A DNA stretch of 64,000 bases from positions 24,750,455-24,814,454 of the forward strand of contig CAIIXF020000002.1 of the NCBI GenBank assembly GCA_903813345.2. The letters run 5' to 3'. This document shows positions 24,501 to 36,615 of this stretch, in pieces. The stretch is from Owenia fusiformis (Eukaryota > Annelida > Polychaeta > Sabellida > Oweniidae). The position numbers and the translations under genes are program-made. The number at the start of each line of letters is the position of its first letter. Positions within the stretch are counted from its first letter, which is position 1. The notes beneath the pieces are model-generated. The model worked only from the letters and a program-made list of their open reading frames with translations, made no database searches and was not told the origin of the DNA.

Positions 24501-25693
24501 AAGAAGAACAAGAAAAAAAGTTTACAGAAATAGTAGAGAAATCAAGCATCTTTGATAGAAAATTGAATGTAACCTCATCCCTACCTTTCACCATTACCAA
24601 AGCAATAGAGAAACCTGCCAATCCATCCAGTTCTTTGGAAAGACCTACTAGCCCTACAAAACCAGGAGAGAAACTTACGACCCATAATTATACAACAGTG
24701 GGCACACCTACCGCTCTTACCGAACAAGTGAATAAACCTATAATCCTTACCAACGTAGGAGATAAAACCCCAACCACACCTAGCATCCCTACCGAATCAG
24801 AAGAGAAGTCCGCAACCCTTGCCAAACCAGTGAATAATTATAGCACTCTTACAAAACAAGCTGAGAAACCTATCACTCCTACCAAACCAGAAGAGAAAAA
24901 TACATCTTCTCTAAAATCAAGAAATGAATATACCACTACCACACTTACAAAACTGGAAGAAATGCAAGACAGTCATGTCAAACCTGTAGGGGAATGTACC
25001 ACCGACACTGATAAACCTATGATTCTTACAGAAGTACTGGATAAAATGTATACCCCTCCAAAACTAATGAAAAAAACGTCCACTCCTAACAAATCATCGG
25101 AAAAACCTGCGACCCCTACCAAACAAACCCAGAAAGTAGCCACCTATTCTAAACTTGTGGTCAACGGTAACACCCTTAAAGAACAAAAGGACAAACCTAT
25201 CAAACACATTGAAGTGGTTGAGAAACATGTCACTCATATCACATCAGTTGAGAAACCTATTAGTCCTCCAAAACCAGTGAGGACACTCACGACCCCTAAC
25301 AAGCCAATGGGTGGAAATTCATGTATTACCCCTATTAAACGTACACCCTCTACCAAACTAGCAAACAACGCTGACATTCCAACCACAACAGGGGAGACAA
25401 CAATCACTCCTACTAAACAATTACAATTAGAAACCATCCCTATCAAAAAAACGAATAAGCCAAAGAAATCTGTCAAACAACAACACAGGCCTGACATCAC
25501 TACTAAATCAAAAGATAAACCTACCAATCCTACCAAAAAAGTAGCAAAACCTACCACTTCTGAAAATCCAAACTCCTACCAATGGCTGTGGAAAACTCTA
25601 CCACCCCCAACATATCAGCGCATAAACCCATACCAGCAGGGAAACCCACAACCTCTACCATATAAGTGGAACAACCTACCATTCCAGTGGTGA
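18521..25693 (+). CDS. PC-esterase domain protein (PCED1/FAM113-like) with long Lys/Thr/Pro tail, seven exons
   Basis: Proposed coding exons: 18521-18662, 19845-19924, 20169-20401, 21362-21512, 22792-22949, 23547-23663, 24187-25693; every intron is GT-AG and the phases join to one frame of 795 codons. Residues 1-294 match the PC-esterase family of the SGNH/GDSL fold: LLHNKFIVIMGDS with the nucleophile Ser47 at the end of exon 1, QRSVYKDLVF, TYREVRQY, LILINSCLWDM (Asn144), then GDGIHW with Asp249 and His252. The family is thought to modify acyl or acetyl esters; its substrate is not firmly known. Residues 295-795 are one exon of degenerate repeats of the type TPTKPxEKP, far longer than the tail of vertebrate PCED1 proteins. 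Start chosen at the first ATG after a likely 5' UTR acceptor (TTTATTTCAG, ending 18489). The repeat frame appears to shift near 25570, so the last about 40 residues may be out of frame. Neighbours are unrelated repeats. Confidence 0.85.
18735..18905 (+). repeat. Minisatellite in PC-esterase intron 1
   Basis: Three to four diverged units of about 55-60 bp built on AATTATTATTGGACCAATTTAAG and CACCCTGGAATCC variants, ending in CAGACGGACAGACGG. Confidence 0.7.
19000..19645. repeat. Tandem palindromic repeats in PC-esterase intron 1
   Basis: About five units of roughly 130 bp. Each unit is itself an imperfect palindrome: ACTCATTTAAATATGAATTG ... TATTCATATTTGAATGAGTTG, followed by CCCATAAAATAGAAAGTTAATC. 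The units at about 19163-19285 and 19293-19415 are identical over most of their length, so amplification is recent. Confidence 0.8.
22998..23175 (+). pseudogene. Decayed partial duplicate of PC-esterase exon 5 and its upstream intron
   Basis: CCCAGTGAAAATGTCATGTA (about 23006-23025) repeats 22654-22673; the order continues with TCTATCCCGGTTACTATATA (parallel to TCTGTCCCGGCTCCTATATA) and then GTTTAAATTCCGTAGAGGAT followed by TCTTGAATGAAC, matching the first about 40 bases of exon 5 (22792 on). The copied acceptor is lost, so this copy is not an exon. Confidence 0.7.
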
Positions 25694-25948
25694 AACCTAC
25701 CATCCCTACCATACTTCCAAACCAGGAAAAACACATGCTATCACCTCGAAATCTCTTTGGAGCCAACCAAAAAGTGTAAAAACATACTCAAAAGTCAAAA
25801 ATATCAACTTGAGGTTTCCCAGTACAGTAGATAAGGACATTGCTGAAGTTATTCAGAATAAGAATAACAAATCGGAACTAAAGTATGAATTACTATATGT
25901 ATGTTTTAAATGACAATGATATTCAGTTTATTATGTCCCTTAATACAA

Positions 25949-25967
25949 AATAAAACAATTCAATAAA
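25949..25967 (+). promoter_or_regulatory. Candidate polyadenylation signals of the PC-esterase gene
   Basis: Two AATAAA hexamers, 25949-25954 and 25962-25967, lie about 260 bases after the stop codon; the mRNA probably ends shortly after. Confidence 0.5.
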
Positions 25968-26229
25968 TGAAGGAAGGAAAACTAGGCCCAAAATTAAAAA
26001 TGGCAAACTAATGTGTTTTCGTGAAGAATTGGTTTTAAGAGAACAAAAGCAAGGTACATAACGAAAACGATATGAAGAAAAAGTTGTAAGAAGAAAAAGT
26101 GCATTGTAGGATTCCAGCTTTTGTTTTTGCAGAATTCTGAAAGGAGTACCTCACCATCAGATATTGTCAGTTTAATTTGATCAAATCGAATATAATCCAC
26201 ACCAGCACCTGCCATTTCATATGTTAGAT

Positions 26230-27310
26230 TCTACTGCGATTTTTGTTACTCGCATTCTACTCAAGTTTGCCCTTGCAGTGGATGAACATGTTCTCTACAG
26301 TATGGTGGCGGTCGTGCCATCTAATATTTTGCTCGTTCTGCTGGTGTATTGATCTCTCTATTTGAAACAAGGTCTTCCACTGGTTTTAACATATTTGCTT
26401 TGAGTCAAGTCTTGATCGTGCCATCTTGTGAAAGGGATGGAGGGAATGCCTGGTTCTCATGTCGGAAAAAAATCATCTAAGTTGCGAATGGGGCAGTGTC
26501 ATTTTTCAAGATAACTAGCTTTGAACTTGAGTTAGATTTGTTTGATGGTCTTAAAATTGTTTCTCTTGATAGGGTCTGTGATGGCTTTTGATATTTCAAT
26601 AATTCTCTCCTTTATATATATACTTCGCATTGACTTTTCCCCTTTTTCTCAAACTGTGTTCAATTTGTCGACTGCACTGCTTTAATTGACATTACATCTT
26701 TAGTATCAAGTGTCCAAAGTTCCTTTGATGTTGCAATAAATGGGTTTCCTAAATCATTGATAACCTCAGTAAGGAAAATGACATTTTTCTTGAAACAGGT
26801 TTGATAACTAACACTGTGCTCATGGTTTGCAAGGACCATCATTATCCTTCGTCTCATCCTCAAACTCAATTAACATTCTTGCGATCTCATGACCACCGAC
26901 AATCCACTTCTGTAATGTGGTTGGATTGTCGAACAACCTCACAGCTCAAACCTCACTTTTGATCACACTATTATTTTGCTCATGGGCTTGGTCTATTGAC
27001 ATCGAGGAGAAGCTTCTTCTTGAGTTGCAGACAGTGAAATGCCCCTTCATGAGAGCATTGTGAACTTCAGGGTGGATTTCTTTGAGCTGAACCATATCAT
27101 TTACATGGACAGGTATATAGCGGGCATAATTGGTATGATCAAGGGAGAAAAACCATGGCATGATTTTGATGATAGTTTCTTTGTAGAGCTTGAAGTCACC
27201 AAGTCTCACAGCTCTAACAAAGTACTATGTTAGACACAGGACATGTAATTGGAGTACCATGTACAAGAATTTGAATAGAGGCGACCCTGATTATCACTCT
27301 GCTGGGGGTC
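26230..27310 (-). pseudogene. Broken copy of a multicopy uncharacterised invertebrate protein family
   Basis: The minus strand reads, with several frame changes and stops: VRAVRLGDFKLYKETIIKI, MPWFFSLDHTNYARYIPVHV, IHPEVHNALMKGHFTV, MSIDQAHEQNNSVIK, then LFDNPTTLQKWIVGGHEIAR, SVSYQTCFKKNV, LGNPFIATSKELWTLDTKDV, TDPIKRNNF and FFRHENQAFPPSLSQDG. I recognise this order (DHTNYARW, DQAHEQNN, TCFKKNV, LDTKD, DPIKRN) from large intronless families of hypothetical proteins in corals and molluscs, which suggests carriage by mobile elements. Function is unknown to me. The copy is dead. Confidence 0.6.
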
Positions 27311-30300
27311 CATCCAAGATTTAAAATCAAGAGGCAAAATTTATTTATTGGCAATCTATCTGAAATCTACCCAAGTAACAAGATACAATACACATAACAC
27401 CCCTTCTTAATTCAAAACTGCCCTCCATTAGACCAACAATATCATATTTCAAAACATAGCAGTTCCGCAAAATAGGCAGAAGTACTTCTTGATTGTTTTT
27501 ATTAATAATGTAGGTCAAAATCATTTTTACAAAAACTGATCTAGATCCTATCATAAACATTGATGCTCATTGTCACTCAAGCACGACCTTGTCAAAAAAA
27601 GAAGTGATTTTGGTAGTTGTTTAAGAAAGATAAACTTTTTGCTAGATTATTCTGTACTTGCATTCAAGTCACTCATCAGATGTCACATAGTTTGTCAAAT
27701 TTTATTTTAAATTAAAATTACATTGTTTATTATGTCGAAGTATATGCCACTCTGGAAAAGAGATAAAAGGAATTAATTAAAGATAAGAATATATTCATTT
27801 TGCTAATTTGCTAAAAATTGACTGCAATCTCACTCATTATCATATGTATCATGGTAAAAGGTCCCAACATTGAAATCATGATACTATTTAATGATAATCC
27901 TAAAATGTTATGGATGGTCATTAAGCCTACCTCTATAATTTTAGGGGCAGGGGTAAAAATTGCGAAAAGTAGATAAAAGATGGAGGGAATTTTCGGCAAA
28001 GTTGCTTTTTACACCCAGGAAGTTTGTCTGGTCATATGTGGAAAGTTCCACGATTTGTTCCGTTTTCGGAGCTTTCATCCTTTTTATGTCACTATTTATC
28101 TCGCTACTCAAAAAACTACTTGTTAAAATGACCGAGTAGAATTATCTCAAATCTTAGAAACATTCCCTCTTTCTATCAAACAATTTGAATCTTTCTTTTT
28201 TGTCAAAATGCACACTTTAAAAGGGACAAATCAAACACCTCACTTAAATAGTTTTGCTGTTAAAGGGACGTTAATGAGACTTCTCCGTGACATTTTTTCT
28301 TTATTTTTTTTGTTTTGAATTTTTACACCATAAAATTAACTAACTACTCATTATGCAACTTTTCACCACGTAGAATTTTAAAATATTCAGCTTGAAAATT
28401 CCATTTTTATAATGGAGCTCAATGGGAAAAATGACATAATTTGGATTACTTTCAAACGTAGCGGCGCGGTTTTCTTGAAATTGACAGATCTAATAAATAT
28501 TGGTAAGACGCAATGTTTGAAGAAAAATGAAGAAAATTCACCATCCTAGTTACGCAGATATAGAAAAGCGTGAAATAATCTTAAAAACCTGTAAAAATAG
28601 ATTGAAGGGGTGATATTCATTTTAAATGTGCCTTTCACTACTACAGGGTAACCATAGTTTTGGTAATGGTTTACTAATTTTAAAAGCATATCTTCCAGCA
28701 TGTGTATCAAGCGGAAGTAATACAATAAGTGAGTTATCATTAATTGGAATGGTTTTATTGTATTCCTTAGCAATGATGATAAAAAGTTAAAATCAATCAT
28801 ATCACATACTAGTTCTTACCATCACATCGATCTGTTATAATGCATATTAAACAATATAGCAGTAGATCTTCAAATTCAAGAATTGAGCTAAATTGTAAGA
28901 TAATAGATAAATTGCTAATCTCTTATAACTGTATAATCCATTTCTCAGAATCATACTAAATTATAATATTTCGGCATGCTTATTTTAGCTGCTGTAGTTT
29001 AGGTCACTTGATGAGATATTCAGTAACATGCTGTCACTAGAGACAAAAATTGACACTAACTAATCACTCAAAATAAACGATATGAATTTGTCATATTTTC
29101 TTCTTTTGTAATACATCCAATCTTGAAAATTAGCGTTCAAAGCTTTTCAATGCAATCATGAATCTAGTGATCTGACCCTTGAAATACTTTTCAGGGGGAA
29201 TAGTTTGTCCACCTGTAGCCCTTAGGTGTAGCATCTTTTTCTAGCCATATTTTCCTAGGCCTGCTGGAATACCTATTTCAGTGTGCAAGTTTAGCACTGT
29301 TTTCCCGTTGATCATCTGAGTTCTCATGTCAATAACATACGGAAATAAAAGTGATAGAGTAGTTTATTTTATTGTAAAAAATAAAAAATAAAACAAGGTT
29401 TGGTCAGGAAGGGAACAGGTGAAATCCTTGTGACATATAAATTAATTAATTATAACAATTTAGGGTAACCCTGTGTATTATTCTACTGAGCATGGTTATA
29501 CCCGTGCAAACTATTACAAAATCTTATTTACTTATTATCATAATTCAATGTGACAATATCAGTCTTATCTTCAAATTTGTCTATAATAGTTTGCCTGTTA
29601 GGTTGGGCAAGCTGTCTATTGCGTTGATAATATAAGATGTTCATTTTGCAAAGCTCTTATGAGCTAATTCTACAATATGTACAGTAACTATATGTAAGGG
29701 TGCCAGTGTGTAGTCCAGTATGCAGTAAACAAAGGAGTATTTTGGTCAACTCAATACATCTGATAAACACTACATGAAGTGCTTTCTATGCAATGATTAT
29801 ATACAGGCTGCTTATTCATTGTTACTGCGAATTTCAAAAGCTTCCAAATTGTGTGGAATAGAGCATGCAATGTTTTTCGGTTTCAAGCAGGTTGTGGTAC
29901 ATTCTGACCAATTGTATTTTCAGACTTATTCATTTCATGATTATGTAATACTGACCTACTTATCTGCTTAACATGTCTTTAAAACTTGCACTGACTAATT
30001 ACATGCACATTACTTATGAAGGGATATTGCTGCTCTGAGTCATATATGGACAATATGAGATCACGGAAAATATGATACGTATATCCTTTAAATCGTGGAA
30101 TTTATGGTTCACTACGGGGTCTACACTTATGGTAATAAGAAAGAGCCATCCTCTCTCATTTTAAATTACGATTTACCCTTGATACTTAATCATTAACAAT
30201 TATTTTGCAAAATCACCGACTGTACAACTACCTTAAGTGTTGTTCCTTTTAAAAAAAGTCAGGAAATGTGTGTTCATTAGATATGAAAAATAATGTGTTT

Positions 30301-30369
30301 TTGAAATAAAGAATGCTCTTTTAATTTTTGTTTTCTAACAAGGTGATTTTATTCTAAATACCAGTCTTG
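27311..30369. other. Gene-free AT-rich stretch
   Basis: About 3 kb without a supported gene, RNA or clear repeat. Open frames here are short and lack recognisable motifs or codon bias. Confidence 0.5.
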
Positions 30370-31725
30370 TAGTAAAATGCACAAAGGATGCAAATATAGA
30401 GCTTTTTCTTTTCTTGCATCAGTCAAGGCCTGTCAAGGCCTTTGTGACCCAACAAAAAGAGCAGATGTCTTCAATTACTTGAAACAAAAACAAATAGATA
30501 TTTTATGCTTGCAAGACACCCACTCTTCTAAGGAAACTGAAACAGTTTTTGAAAGGATTGGGAAAACAAAGCCTTTATTTGTTCCTATAAAACCAACAGT
30601 AGAAGCGTATGAATCTTTATAAGGGAAAATCTAGACTATAACATTCATAGTATAGATATTGATGTATAGGGAAAGTTTGTTATACTAGACATTAGATAGA
30701 GGGTAGGAGATTTTCCCTGGTTTCTTTATATGAACCCAATACCGATTCACTTTCTTTGAAAAGCAACTGAAAAGCAACTGAAAAGCAAACTGGAAACTAT
30801 TGAACATGCCTCTATCTCCTTGATGGGAGATTGGAATCTAGTTTTAGATACTGATCTCGATACCTTGGATTATGAACAATCAAACTCAAGAGAAGGGTTT
30901 ATGAACTTTTATGAAGCTTTATAAACAATTATAACTATATGATATTTGGAGAGAATTTAATCCCGAGCAGAAATTTGACAAATGACAACGTCAAATGACA
31001 AGACTTGATTTCATTATTGGAACAGAGGATTTTATTAATTTAACACGGAGTTGTCAAAACTCAGTACAAAATCAATACAGATATTTTAAATTCAGAATCT
31101 AGTGCAGATCGTTCAATAAATGATCGACTCTTTTTTGAAATGCGTAAATTGGCGAGATTAGAGGCCAGATTATAAAATATTCCTCTCAAAAGAAAAGATC
31201 TCGAAAGAAAATTTAGCGGGATCTGGAATTAAAGAAAAAGAAATAGATAATCTCATTAATAAAGAGAAATTTTAAAATGGTATATTTGAGAAAGATATTG
31301 AAAAAAAATATGATGAGATTTTGAATGAACAATTACTGTGCTCAAATCCTTTGTGTTACCAAAAGTAGTACATTTGTTCCTCGTCTTGCCAAAATTGTTG
31401 AACCCCTATCAAACTAGAATCAAATAATTACTTACTTATTTCATTTGGAACTCAATGTTGCAAAAGTGAGTTTTTCATAAATCGTGCAAGATTTTGACGA
31501 CAGAGGCTTTAAAATGATTGATCCCAAGATCTTTGAACATTCACTCAAATTTGCATGGTTGCAAAAACTTCAAAAATTGGCACATGGCAAGACATTGTAC
31601 TTAGTATTTTAAATGTAAACTCAAAACGTGAACTCTTTGCACATGCTTCAAAACCCTTAAAGAAAATAGAAGAAAACATTTCAAATAAATTCTGGAAGGA
31701 TTTTGTTTACACTTTTAGATATACA
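30370..31725 (+). pseudogene. L1/Tx1-type LINE ORF2, endonuclease part joined to C-terminal part (internal deletion)
   Basis: 30377-30622 reads CDPTKRADVFNYLKQKQIDI then LCLQDTHSS, the first endonuclease block. Later SISLMGDWNLVLDTDLDTLD (about 30810-30870) is the G-D-W/F-N block, followed by remnants of an RLDFI-type block near 31000. From about 31497 the sequence reads GFKMIDPKIFEHSLKFAWLQ and FAHASKPLKKIEENISNKFW, which in these elements lies after the reverse transcriptase. The RT palm is therefore missing. Many stops and frameshifts. Confidence 0.7.
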
Positions 31726-34429
31726 CTGTACACATATACCAGTACACATACACATAAACACCCCACCACCCCACCTCCGCCTCGGGCACCCCCCCCAAAA
31801 AAAAAAAATAATAATAATTTTGATTTGATCTTTATATTGACTGATACACTTTAAAAGTGCCCAGAAAACAACGAATAGCATCTTAATATTGTAACATTTT
31901 TCTAAGGAAGTAGGCCATCCCTCACATCCCCTACAAAACAATTGACAAAATTTCTGAATTTATTTCAAGTATGTTTCTCCAGATTGCACATACAATATTT
32001 AGTATTAAAACAATATAAAAACAATAAAATACTACAAAATAGGCTGAGTGGCAGTCAATAGAGAGTAACTGACCCACCCCCCCCACCACTCATCTGACTT
32101 ACGCGATTTGATTTACGCGGAAAAGATGACAATTTACGGGCTTACTGGCCTGTATTCTGTTCATATCAAGCCGCTTTTACATGTCATATATTTAAATTAA
32201 TCAATGATGTACATGTAGCTCATGATGTGAATAGATTCCAATGCCATAGAGTAAAAATAACCGCAAAACGGTACAGAAAAGGGTACTTAGGTCTGAGAAA
32301 ACCTACCCCTCTATACACCATTGTCGAATGAAGACCAAACAAAGCCCCTGATGTCGTGCCGTTTCTCGTTTCGTTTGGTACACAACTAAGCCCGGGTATT
32401 TAATAAGCCCTTGGTTAAATCAACGAATCAACAAAATCAACAAAAAGGTTCGTGAAGGAAATTAAATAGGAGCCTTCCGGTCGCCGATTTTCGAAAAATG
32501 ATATTGTTTATCTGTTTAAACATTCCTTGAACGATTTTCTCCATAATTACTATAGGACGCAGTTCGCACATAATGTTTAAAAATATAATCAGTCATTTAG
32601 CATAATTTCGGATAAATTCAGTTTTGGTTCATCAGTTTTGTAACACAAACCCCGCGCATTGAACAGATCTGAATTTGAAATGATAACAATTCTTCTCAAA
32701 GATTCACTAATTCGACCATGTCTTGGTGGTTATTTATAAGCAACTGAGATATATCTGAGAATGGGCAAAATTATTTAAGCTGGAGCCACAATTAGTCAAG
32801 GAAGAGTAATGAGTCCTCCTTAATTGATAACTTACCTCTGGGAATGACAGTCCTTATCTCAAAACATATTAATACCCATTTTGTGAAAAACTAACATAAT
32901 TTTAGCATTCATTATTATTTTTATATAAAAATGATTCATTTATACCATTTTTCTCATCAATATCTGAGAAATAATGCAACGTGTTGCATTGCTCTTGTTG
33001 ATGCACTGATTACATAATTTTCTTGCATATATTCATGGAATGTCAGATATCCAGAATAAAACCAGATTGTTTTGGGAAACACGCCAGAATGTGAAATAAC
33101 ATTATTTTTCATTTCACAATTTTTTCAATTGCTCATTGCCATTTTTCAGTCGCCCACTTCAAAAGTTAGGGTAGGCGGGTATGTAGGTGTTTGGTTGGTT
33201 GGAGTTAAGTGAAACCACAACAAGTGACAGGTATCCCATTTTCAAGAAGCAGAATTTTACCAAATCGACAAACATGACAAACAAATCGACAAAATGGCGG
33301 ATTCAAAACTTTCTAGTTGTATGATACTCAACAAAAGAAATAATCAATAGTGTAAATACAACTATTGTAGACTATATTTAAATCGTTAGACTTTGACAAT
33401 AAATTTAAAAATAATGTTTAATGAGTGATACTACCCACTGTGAGTTTGGAGTCCATTTTAGTCTTATTTTAGTTGAAATCTTACAAAATGTTCTTGATGT
33501 CACAGAATATATGATATTTTTACTTATTTATTATGCATCGGTAAATCTTTGAATATAAAAAAAACTTTTAAAAATGACCCCTGCGTAATCCCAAACAAAT
33601 GATAAACGGTTATGTTCTATGATTCTCTGCAAGCAAAACTATGTTCAGTGTTATTAAATCTACCAATACAGTTTATTTAAAACAGTGGAGCTTCAACAGG
33701 AGGATGTTTTTCAAATTTTCTCAATTTCTTTAGTACTAACGGTTCAAACTTAGGTCAATCACCACATGCACGCGATATGATACCTATTACCTGAATGGCA
33801 TCTGTAGCTGATTATTTTGACAGAAAAACTCACAAAATATTATTTGATTCTTGATTTATGTTTAGTTAAGCTTTATAAATATATTATGTATACATATTTA
33901 CAACTACAGCCGATAATATTTTGGTTAATACTGTTTTTATTTTAAATCGGATAACATTGGCTTTTCACATGTGCCAAACTGTTCGCTTTTAATGATAAAA
34001 ACAACTAGTAAACGGACAGATATGAAAAACTGAATTTAGTCAAAAATACACAGAAAATATATCTGAAGTTCAGAGTGTGTCAAAAGTATCAGAACATCAA
34101 GGTATTGCCATACAAAAGTATTTACAGAAACTTAAGGATAGGCATATTTTAACATTTAAATACTAAAGCTAAACTGAACTTCAATTTTTTATCAGGTCTT
34201 TGGATATCAATGGTCTATTGTTCATGTGTCCGAGATTTACCGTTTTTCCTAGAAAATGTTAAGTTCCTTTTATGTGATCAACAATAACACATCCATTATG
34301 TTCACTAAATCTGTTACTATCTTGGATAACTGGTTAAACAAGGTCTAGTACATTTTGTATCAGTTTCTAATTACTATCATAATGATATTATGTATCTATC
34401 GATTATTTCAGTTGTCCTTTAAACAAATG
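31726..34429. other. Gene-free stretch with short low-complexity tracts
   Basis: 31735-31815 is a CA/CCCC/poly-A low-complexity run; 32074-32090 is C-rich. No gene or RNA recognised in the rest. Confidence 0.5.
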
Positions 34430-34722
34430 TTATATGAATCCGCCTTTCACCTTCACTATCGCAAGGAAACGAGGGCGGAACTGATCAATGGCGCGATCCA
34501 GCGATTCTTGTGGTAGTTCTCTCCACTTCTCCTGCAGAACTTCTTTTAGTTTATCAATATTTTGTGGGAGATTACCATTTACTGCAATAAGCTGCTCCAG
34601 GTGTCCCCATCGGTGATAGTCACAGGGGTTGACATCTGGGGTATTTGGCAGCCATCCATCCGGACTAATGAATCAAGGCGTATTTTCCTCCAAGTATTCC
34701 AAAGTGACTTATGCCAGATGGC
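34430..34722 (-). pseudogene. Tc1/mariner-superfamily transposase, C-terminal end
   Basis: Minus strand reads VTLEYLEENTP, a stop, then FISPDGWLPNTPDVNPCDYH, RWGHLEQLI and a tail ending KVKGGFI at a TAA (34430-34432). P-D-x-N-P-x-D/E-x-x-W-G is the last catalytic block of the DDE transposases of this superfamily. Two in-frame stops and no N-terminal part: a relic. Terminal repeats not found. Confidence 0.75.
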
Positions 34723-35045
34723 TGGGGGCGATAGTGAAGTTGAAAGGGGATGGAATATTTTTCGAGGGGGAGGATGTCGGGGAATGGATGGGATTTGTTA
34801 TGAATAGATATGTTTTTGTTACTGTATACACGTACAGGTACTTTGAATATGAAAATATGAAATATAATACATCTAAAACCAGCTGACTGTAGAATTTATT
34901 TAATACATGTATAGTACTGATTAAATGACAGCATGCAAGTTTTAAGTATGATACGTATCTCAGAACCAACCAGCCCTCTTCCAAGCTCCTCTCTTTAATA
35001 CTCAAAAGCCATAGAGGCCCAATATGCAATTAAAAATGTATTTTA
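34723..35045. other. Spacer before repeat cluster B
   Basis: No supported feature. Short overlapping open frames only. Confidence 0.4.
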
Positions 35046-36615
35046 TAACTAGACATGTAAATTGAACAAGTTCAATTTAAGACTCCAGATTTCAGACTTT
35101 TTTTAAGCTGAGTCATCCAAATACTTGTAAGCTGAGTCATTCAGAATAAGCTGAGTCAGCTAGAATATAGACATTTAGACAACTCTTAAGAATGTTATCT
35201 TCGACTCCATTGGCTTAACATGGGGATATCATCATATCGACTTTTCGAGAATTCAAACCGCTATAACTATCTAATCAGAAGTTGGATCGAAATTCGGTTT
35301 AAAGATTCTGATTCCTGAGAAAATTCTACCCTTAATTCATAACTCATACGTTAAATTTTTTATTTGACCTACTTTTCAGACACCTCTCAAAAGTGGGTCA
35401 AAATTCTTTCTGACGGCAGAAGGCTAACACTATAAGCACACTATTTGCTACCAGTATACCAAATTTCGAAGCAAATCATTAAAGTGTAATGTCAGAATCG
35501 CAAAAATAAGGAAAAACTATGAATTTGACCTTGATTTTGACCTAGGCATTTTGGTGTGCAAATTTTAAAGCTAGGTAGCCTTCGAGGTCCCCTTCTTTTA
35601 TAGGCTTTCAGAATGTTAAGCTGTACTCAGTTTATATCTGGTATTTTACACTTAAAAAATCTTGTTCTTATTAACATAACATGGGGCACCAAATTTAGCG
35701 ATTTTTGAGCTTTCAAAACGCCATAACTTCCGAACCAAAAGTCAGATTGAAATTTGGTTTGCAGATTCAGATTCCTGGAAAAATTCTACTCTTAATTCAT
35801 AGCTCATATGTTAAATTTGGAGAACTTTTTATTTTGACCTACTTTTTGGACACCATATCTCAAAAGTGGGTCAAAATAATTTCTGACGGCAAAAAGCTAA
35901 CACTATAAGCACACTCTTTGCTACCTGTATACAAAATTTTGAAGTAAATTATTAAAGTGTAGTGTCAGAATCGTAAAAATAAGGAAAAACTATGAATTTG
36001 ACCTAGATTTTGACCTAGGCATTTTGGTGTCCAAATTTTGAAGCTATGTAGCTTTTGAGGTCCCCTTCTTTTATAAGCATTCATTATGTTAAGCTGTACT
36101 CAGTCTATATCTTGTATTTTACACTTCGAAAAAGTCTTTTTTCCCATTGACTTAACATAGGCACCAAATTTAGCGATTTTTGAGTTTTCAAAACGCCATA
36201 ACTTCCAAACCGGAAGTCCGATTTAAATTTGGTTTGCAGATTCGGATTCCTGAGATCATTCTACACTTATTTCATAACTCACATGTTGAATTTGGAGAAC
36301 TTTTTGTTCTGACCTACTTTCCGGACGCCATATCTCAAAATCAGTAAGAGTAATCAAAATCTGATGGCACACCTATGAAAGAGCTTTTTCTAAGCTACAT
36401 GATGAAAGTAAGATGAAGGAGTTAGATGAAAGATGTAGGAAGATAAATGTCAGAATGTTGAAAATGTAGGACGTGACCTAGTTCTTGACCTTTGACCTAG
36501 ATAAAAATTTGACCTAATTTCCGAGAAACTAGGTTACTGAGCTATGTTAGCCATATAGGCAGATTAAAGTAAGCTCTTCTAGTTAGCGAGAAAACGTGGG
36601 TAGAGGAAGAATAAT
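35046..36615 (-). repeat. Repeat unit B1
   Basis: Most diverged unit of cluster B. Terminal palindrome at 35046-35105, remnants of GCTGAGTCATCC repeats, no microsatellite, then the internal subrepeats and AGGTCAAAGGTCA (complement at 36486-36498). Confidence 0.8.

Noticed and set aside
24220-25766. Minus-strand frames opposite the last PC-esterase exon
   Set aside because: Shadows of the biased Lys/Thr/Pro codons; no domain, and the plus strand has consistent splicing and homology.
31555-31941. Two overlapping frames of 86-99 codons near 31.7 kb
   Set aside because: The first part is LINE remnant and the rest is translated CA/CCCC/poly-A low-complexity sequence.
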